Shown here piece after piece: positions 30,331 to 33,468 of a stretch of DNA of 33,468 nt. A model generated the notes under the pieces. It had not been told where the DNA came from, did not search any database, and saw only the letters and a program-made list of their open reading frames with translations. Position numbers and translations under genes: made by a program. The number at the start of each line of letters is the position of its first letter. Position 1 is the first letter of the stretch. This DNA is from a virus, in IMG/VR virus record IMGVR_UViG_3300028025_000390, positions 1 through 33,468 of that record. One strand, 5' to 3'.

Positions 30331-31039
30331 TTACTACCTCCAGGTTACCCCAATTAGGACCGACTTGACACTCGACCCGCATTGGAAGATTAAACTCTAC
30401 TCCGAATAACTTCTCGAAGTTCTTTGGTACATCTGTAAAACATTTATCAACTAAATTTACTATACTAATATTATCGCATATCTTGTCATCTACGTCAAGG
30501 ATTATTGAGTCATGTACAGTATTAATTAGCTTGACACCTTCTATTCCTTTAAGTCTATTACTGAGGGAAACTCTCGCAATGGACATGAGGTCCGCTCCAA
30601 GACCTTGGACAGGATAGTTAAGGATCTTTGTTCGAGGCCATTTAACTTTTCCATAACTAACTTCGGGCTCATAGTTGTACACTCGCCCTGTTGGCATAGT
30701 AAGTTTTCGATCTCGTTTAGCTTGATCGACAATGTTTGTATGCCACTTACCAAGCCCATCGTATTTACGATAGAACTCTCCAATGACACCTTCCCAGAAC
30801 TGTTCTCCGCCAATGTCTTTAAAGTTAGGATCATTAGCATAAGAGTATGCAGATCCTCCGTAGATAAGGCGGAATACGAACGTCTTAGCAATGAGTCTAC
30901 TTGGTAGATTAAATCGCTCTTGGTTGTCTGTGTGCTGGTCAACATTGTTCCATATCTCCTTAATAGCTGTCTGGTCTTGGCTTAGATAAGCTGCACAGAT
31001 CCATTCAAGAGCCTTGGCATCCGCCTGAATCAAGCTCAT
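30320..31039 (-). CDS. Family A DNA polymerase, palm/fingers fragment (C-terminal half)
   Basis: A 239-residue protein carrying all catalytic motifs of the polymerase domain: motif A SLIQADAKALEW (Asp7), motif B RLIAKTFVFRLIYGG (Arg48, Lys52, Phe56 at the E. coli 762 position, Tyr60), and motif C NTVHDSIILDV (His176, Asp177). It begins right at motif A with its own AAAGGAG ribosome site 9 nt before ATG, so it is made as a separate chain. It must pair with the upstream exonuclease/thumb half to be an active enzyme. No intein motif is visible at the junction. Confidence 0.88.
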   Translation of the reverse strand: MSLIQADAKALEWICAAYLSQDQTAIKEIWNNVDQHTDNQERFNLPSRLIAKTFVFRLIYGGSAYSYANDPNFKDIGGEQFWEGVIGEFYRKYDGLGKWHTNIVDQAKRDRKLTMPTGRVYNYEPEVSYGKVKWPRTKILNYPVQGLGADLMSIARVSLSNRLKGIEGVKLINTVHDSIILDVDDKICDNISIVNLVDKCFTDVPKNFEKLFGVEFNLPMRVECQVGPNWGNLEVVNAS

Positions 31040-31169
31040 TGTTGCACTCCTTTTGACATTGCTTTTCCTTTAGTTCTTTAGTTATTTGTTCAGCGTTGAA
31101 CTCTGTAAACTCTTGTGTATAGTCTAAGTTAACTACGCCATAAACATCATTGTAATCTTTAGCTGTCAT
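31005..31169 (-). CDS. Small protein encoded between the polymerase halves
   Basis: A 54-residue reading frame with a good Shine-Dalgarno (AGGAG, 5 nt before ATG), starting in the last codons of the N-terminal polymerase half (11-nt overlap) and ending 35 nt inside the C-terminal half. TAKDYNDVYGVVNLDYTQEF is followed by a charged helix (NAEQITKELKEKQCQKE) and a Cys/Gly end that results from the overlap. It resembles nothing I recognise. A longer version in the same frame starts inside the polymerase gene but lacks a better start. Confidence 0.5.
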   Translation of the reverse strand: MTAKDYNDVYGVVNLDYTQEFTEFNAEQITKELKEKQCQKECNNELDSGGCQGS

Positions 31170-32322
31170 ATCTGCTCCTGAATAATTCTTTAATTTCGCC
31201 ATCAAAGTTCTGAAGGTTTGGTCTACTAGAACTGAGTCTTCCTGTTCTAGCAACACACTGATTAAGCTGTCCGTGTAATTTTCCTTCACTCCATTTCATC
31301 TCCTTTCTTAGTTTAACAAGTCCTTCATAGTAAGTAGATAGACGCTTCTCTAGAGTTGCTCTACGTAATAGTAACTCGACTAACTCCTTAGCGTTCTTAC
31401 TTCCTTTGAGTGACTTAAGTGTTGCTTCATCTGTACTGAAGAACCCATCCTTGGCTAGCTCAGATCCACGCAATGGATTGATTAGCTTTGGAAAAGTAAT
31501 AGGGTATTCTACCCATCTTTCTTTTGGTTCACCAGCTCTAGTACCCGTTTTAAAAACTCCAATAACTTCTCTACGCTTAAGACTAATAGTCCCGCCATAA
31601 AGTAAAGCAGAGAGGTGCTCAGTAGAATTACTATTGAAATCAGGAGTGTTGTGATATTCCATAAGAAGTACATCAAGCCCCTTAATTTGCTCTGTAAGAT
31701 CTTGAGCCAGTTCTGTACTACGAGCTTCATCAAATATAAGTCCATTGTATTCCATCTCCTCTAAGACTAATAGATCTTGGTTGTGTAAACTAATTAATCG
31801 CTGTAGCTGTGGGCTACTAGCGTTAACTTCCTCTAACTGTTTAAGATATACTTGATACGTTAAGTCCAAGTCACCCTGTAAGTACTCTTCAAGGATGTCT
31901 CGTGGTACATTAGTTGTGTCAATTCCATTCTTCCAATACTCAGTACTAACCACGTCAAGCTTAGTACCCAAGCCATAATGAGCAGCGACACCATTGAGAG
32001 ATGGGTAGCTTGCCGTTTGTCCAGACAGTATAAAATGTACAAGCTGACAATCCCAAATACGTTTATTGCTAAAAGTAATTCCATATCGTCTTATCCAATG
32101 TAGATCAAATTTAATATTGAAACCAATTAGTAACTCGCTGTCATCAATGCTACTCTGTATAGATAAAAGGTTACTCCCATAAGGATCAGAATTGTATTCA
32201 ATAGGATGCAGAACAGTAGTATTCTCATTAAGAAGTCCCACATAGCACAGCCTATTTGTTTCATCAAAGGGATTACCTTTATTGCTAATAGTTGTTTCAA
32301 CATCAAGTACCAACCTTTTCAT
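31159..32322 (-). CDS. Family A DNA polymerase, 3'-5' exonuclease/thumb fragment (N-terminal half)
   Basis: A 387-residue protein with the three proofreading motifs: LVLDVETT (Asp7, Glu9), GFNIKFDLHW (Asp73) and EEYLQGDLDLTY (Tyr147, Asp151). A thumb follows (about 200-350), including SSTEHL-type and RRATLEKRLSTYYEGL segments, and CVARTGRLSSSRPNLQNFDGEIKELFRSRYDS at the end, i.e. the sequence that immediately precedes motif A in intact polymerases. It stops there with TAA; motif A opens the next polymerase gene 119 nt later in another frame. Nothing seems lost between the halves. Confidence 0.88.
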   Translation of the reverse strand: MKRLVLDVETTISNKGNPFDETNRLCYVGLLNENTTVLHPIEYNSDPYGSNLLSIQSSIDDSELLIGFNIKFDLHWIRRYGITFSNKRIWDCQLVHFILSGQTASYPSLNGVAAHYGLGTKLDVVSTEYWKNGIDTTNVPRDILEEYLQGDLDLTYQVYLKQLEEVNASSPQLQRLISLHNQDLLVLEEMEYNGLIFDEARSTELAQDLTEQIKGLDVLLMEYHNTPDFNSNSTEHLSALLYGGTISLKRREVIGVFKTGTRAGEPKERWVEYPITFPKLINPLRGSELAKDGFFSTDEATLKSLKGSKNAKELVELLLRRATLEKRLSTYYEGLVKLRKEMKWSEGKLHGQLNQCVARTGRLSSSRPNLQNFDGEIKELFRSRYDS

Positions 32323-32425
32323 TTTGTTTCCTTAGTAAGTATTGTATCATAAGTACTGATACCATGCCAAGTCCAAAGGCTTGGTAATAACATTGAATGT
32401 AGTATATTATATCAGATATCCTCAT
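32303..32425 (-). CDS. Small membrane protein overlapping helicase and polymerase genes
   Basis: A 40-residue frame starting MRISDIIYYIQCYYQAFGLG, then MVSVLMIQYLLRKQNEKVG, i.e. one hydrophobic segment followed by a basic end. It overlaps the helicase by 14 nt and the polymerase by 20 nt, filling an otherwise empty gap. AGAGG stands 9 nt before ATG. Short hydrophobic proteins at exactly this position (between helicase and polA) occur in related podoviruses, from memory. It is too short for routine ORF detection; moderate confidence. Confidence 0.5.
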   Translation of the reverse strand: MRISDIIYYIQCYYQAFGLGMVSVLMIQYLLRKQNEKVGT

Positions 32426-32434
32426 AACGTGCAA
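32406..32434 (-). promoter_or_regulatory. Candidate sigma70 promoter before the polymerase gene
   Basis: On the - strand TTGCAC (32429-32434) and TATAAT (32406-32411) are 17 nt apart, with TGA directly upstream of the -10 (extended -10). The predicted start near 32399 lies 77 nt before the polymerase ATG. The -35 match is only 3/6, but the extended -10 strengthens the call. It overlaps the 40-residue gene. Confidence 0.5.
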
Positions 32435-33467
32435 CCTCTGGTTTAATTAATACTTGAGTAGAGCCATGTCGTAAGTCTGGCATAGTATCTTCATCGCCTA
32501 TTAGTTTGTTCTTGACAATGTTGAAGTACCGAGTCCGTGATGTATTGTCTTGTTCTTTACCAATACCTAGAATCCAGTCAGCTTCACCTTGCTTCGCAGT
32601 CTTGCTGCCGTCTACCATGTCCATCGTAAGAAAGAGTTTACCTTCTGCCTCACCGCTGGCTTGGCTAACAGCAATGACAGGTGCATATGTCTTAGCAATT
32701 TCACGGGCCCATTGGTAGATTGCTTTGAGTTCCAAATCATTTCGTTCTCCTTTGAATCCTTTGATCTTATCGATCTGATCAAATATAATTAGTGCTGGGT
32801 TACTGTTCTTAAGAATGTTCTCAATACGAAACTTACTGTTTGAATCTTCGAAGTCAAGTATCTTGATACGATTACCAGTAGCCTCTATGTACCTACGTTG
32901 TTGTCGTTCTCTGTCCCTGAATAGGTAGTCTGTATTAAGATTAAGTGCAGCTTGGTAGCATCTGATTGCAACCTTTGACCCTTGTTCTTCGTTATTAAAC
33001 CAAAGCACTTCTCCCTCTGTTTGACTAACCATGTGAGTAATCTCACTAGCGAGGAACGTGGTTTTCCCAGTCTCAGGTCTTGCAAAAATAAAGCCAAAGT
33101 CACCTTTTCTAAGAGAGCCAAGAGCTTGATTAAGCCAGTTAACACGCCATCGCAGACCAGGTGTTGCCACTTGCGATTCATACAATCCCTCCAAGTCCAT
33201 GACAATGGGTTTAGGTTCATCTAATTCTATCTCTTGATGTTCGAACTTGTTAAGTAAATCTAACAGATCTTGGACTGGTTTCTTACCAGTCTCTACATCT
33301 AATGATACTAGAGCTACCTCGCCTGCAATGGCTCGGTGTCTATGCTCATCTAAGAGCCCAATAAGGGCCTCTTTGTTTGTAATGTCTTGAGCATCTATGT
33401 CATCTAAGAGAAGCTTTAGTTCTTTTCTTTCTTGTTCTTTTAATAAATACTCTGTATTATAAAATAT
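32412..33467 (-). CDS. DnaB-like replicative helicase (5'-truncated by window end)
   Basis: A 351-residue visible part of a RecA-fold hexameric helicase that unwinds the replication fork. Motifs: FARPETGKTTFL (Walker A, Lys at visible residue 135), ALIIFDQID (Walker B), VIAVSQASGEAEG, and a C-terminal RYFNIVKNKL segment typical of DnaB/gp4 helicases. An ATG at 33200 could be taken as the start, but the frame remains open to the window edge, with plausible helical sequence (LLDDIDAQDITNKEALIGLL) as an N-terminal domain. A primase domain, if any, lies outside. Confidence 0.87.
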   Translation of the reverse strand: MFYNTEYLLKEQERKELKLLLDDIDAQDITNKEALIGLLDEHRHRAIAGEVALVSLDVETGKKPVQDLLDLLNKFEHQEIELDEPKPIVMDLEGLYESQVATPGLRWRVNWLNQALGSLRKGDFGFIFARPETGKTTFLASEITHMVSQTEGEVLWFNNEEQGSKVAIRCYQAALNLNTDYLFRDRERQQRRYIEATGNRIKILDFEDSNSKFRIENILKNSNPALIIFDQIDKIKGFKGERNDLELKAIYQWAREIAKTYAPVIAVSQASGEAEGKLFLTMDMVDGSKTAKQGEADWILGIGKEQDNTSRTRYFNIVKNKLIGDEDTMPDLRHGSTQVLIKPEVARYEDI

Positions 33468-33468
33468 A

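Noticed and set aside
31040-31158. Simple frameshift or sequencing error as the cause of the split polymerase
   Set aside because: The halves are separated by 119 nt of extra sequence with a ribosome site for each flanking start; one indel would not explain it, although read-level confirmation is still desirable.
31005-31289. 94-residue version of the gene between the polymerase halves
   Set aside because: The extra N-terminal part lies entirely inside the N-terminal polymerase half; the ATG at 31169 has a much better ribosome site.
32412-33200. Helicase as a 262-residue complete protein
   Set aside because: The frame continues without stop to the window end, with credible coding sequence; the ATG at 33200 is internal.
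1-33468. CRISPR arrays, insertion sequences, tRNAs, att sites
   Set aside because: No regular spaced repeats, transposase motifs, cloverleafs or integrase genes were seen by reading the window.

Overview
This window is a segment of a tailed double-stranded DNA phage genome (podovirus-like, Caudoviricetes). It is AT-rich and densely packed, with many ATGA/TAATG stop-start overlaps and no bacterial chromosomal genes. Both ends cut through genes: the terminase large subunit on the left and a DnaB-like helicase on the right. I see no integrase, repressor, att site, tRNA or CRISPR, so nothing here points to lysogeny, but the rest of the genome is not visible.

Layout. Positions 2-24579 (+ strand) form the late module: terminase, portal, a small gene overlapping the portal, a GroES-like co-chaperonin, scaffold, head proteins, major capsid protein, small structural genes, a cassette of short fibre and fibre-chaperone genes (10070-13160), a lysis group (13378-14693), two P22-type tail/head-completion proteins (gp4-like, gp10-like) and large internal/ejection proteins, one with a lysozyme-like domain. 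Positions 24864-33467 (- strand) form a T7-like replication and nucleotide module: helicase, a family A DNA polymerase encoded as two separate polypeptides with a small gene between them, ssDNA-binding protein, FEN-type exonuclease, endonuclease I-type resolvase, metallophosphoesterase, DUF3310 protein and a vitamin B12-dependent class II ribonucleotide reductase. The phage is thus a mosaic of P22-like virion parts and T7-like replication.

The most striking feature is at the convergence of the two modules. Positions 24673-24744 encode a 23-residue peptide that I recognise as PqqA, the ribosomal precursor of the redox cofactor PQQ. It has the GFEVTMY core, with Glu15 and Tyr19 exactly where PqqE cross-links them. 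It has its own extended -10 promoter, a strong Shine-Dalgarno site and a strong intrinsic terminator, so it looks like an autonomous cargo unit. No other pqq genes are visible; the peptide would have to use (or titrate) the host PqqB-E machinery. This suggests a host that makes PQQ, for example a methylotroph or another proteobacterium with PQQ-dependent dehydrogenases (inference).

Other notable points are: a 69-nt intergenic RNA candidate after the capsid gene with a near-symmetric kissing-hairpin geometry, preceded by a proline/lysine-rich mini-ORF; a perfect consensus sigma70 promoter (TTGACA-N17-TATAAT) driving the RNR operon; the cleanly split DNA polymerase; and a fibre-like protein made of about twelve 18-20-residue repeats.
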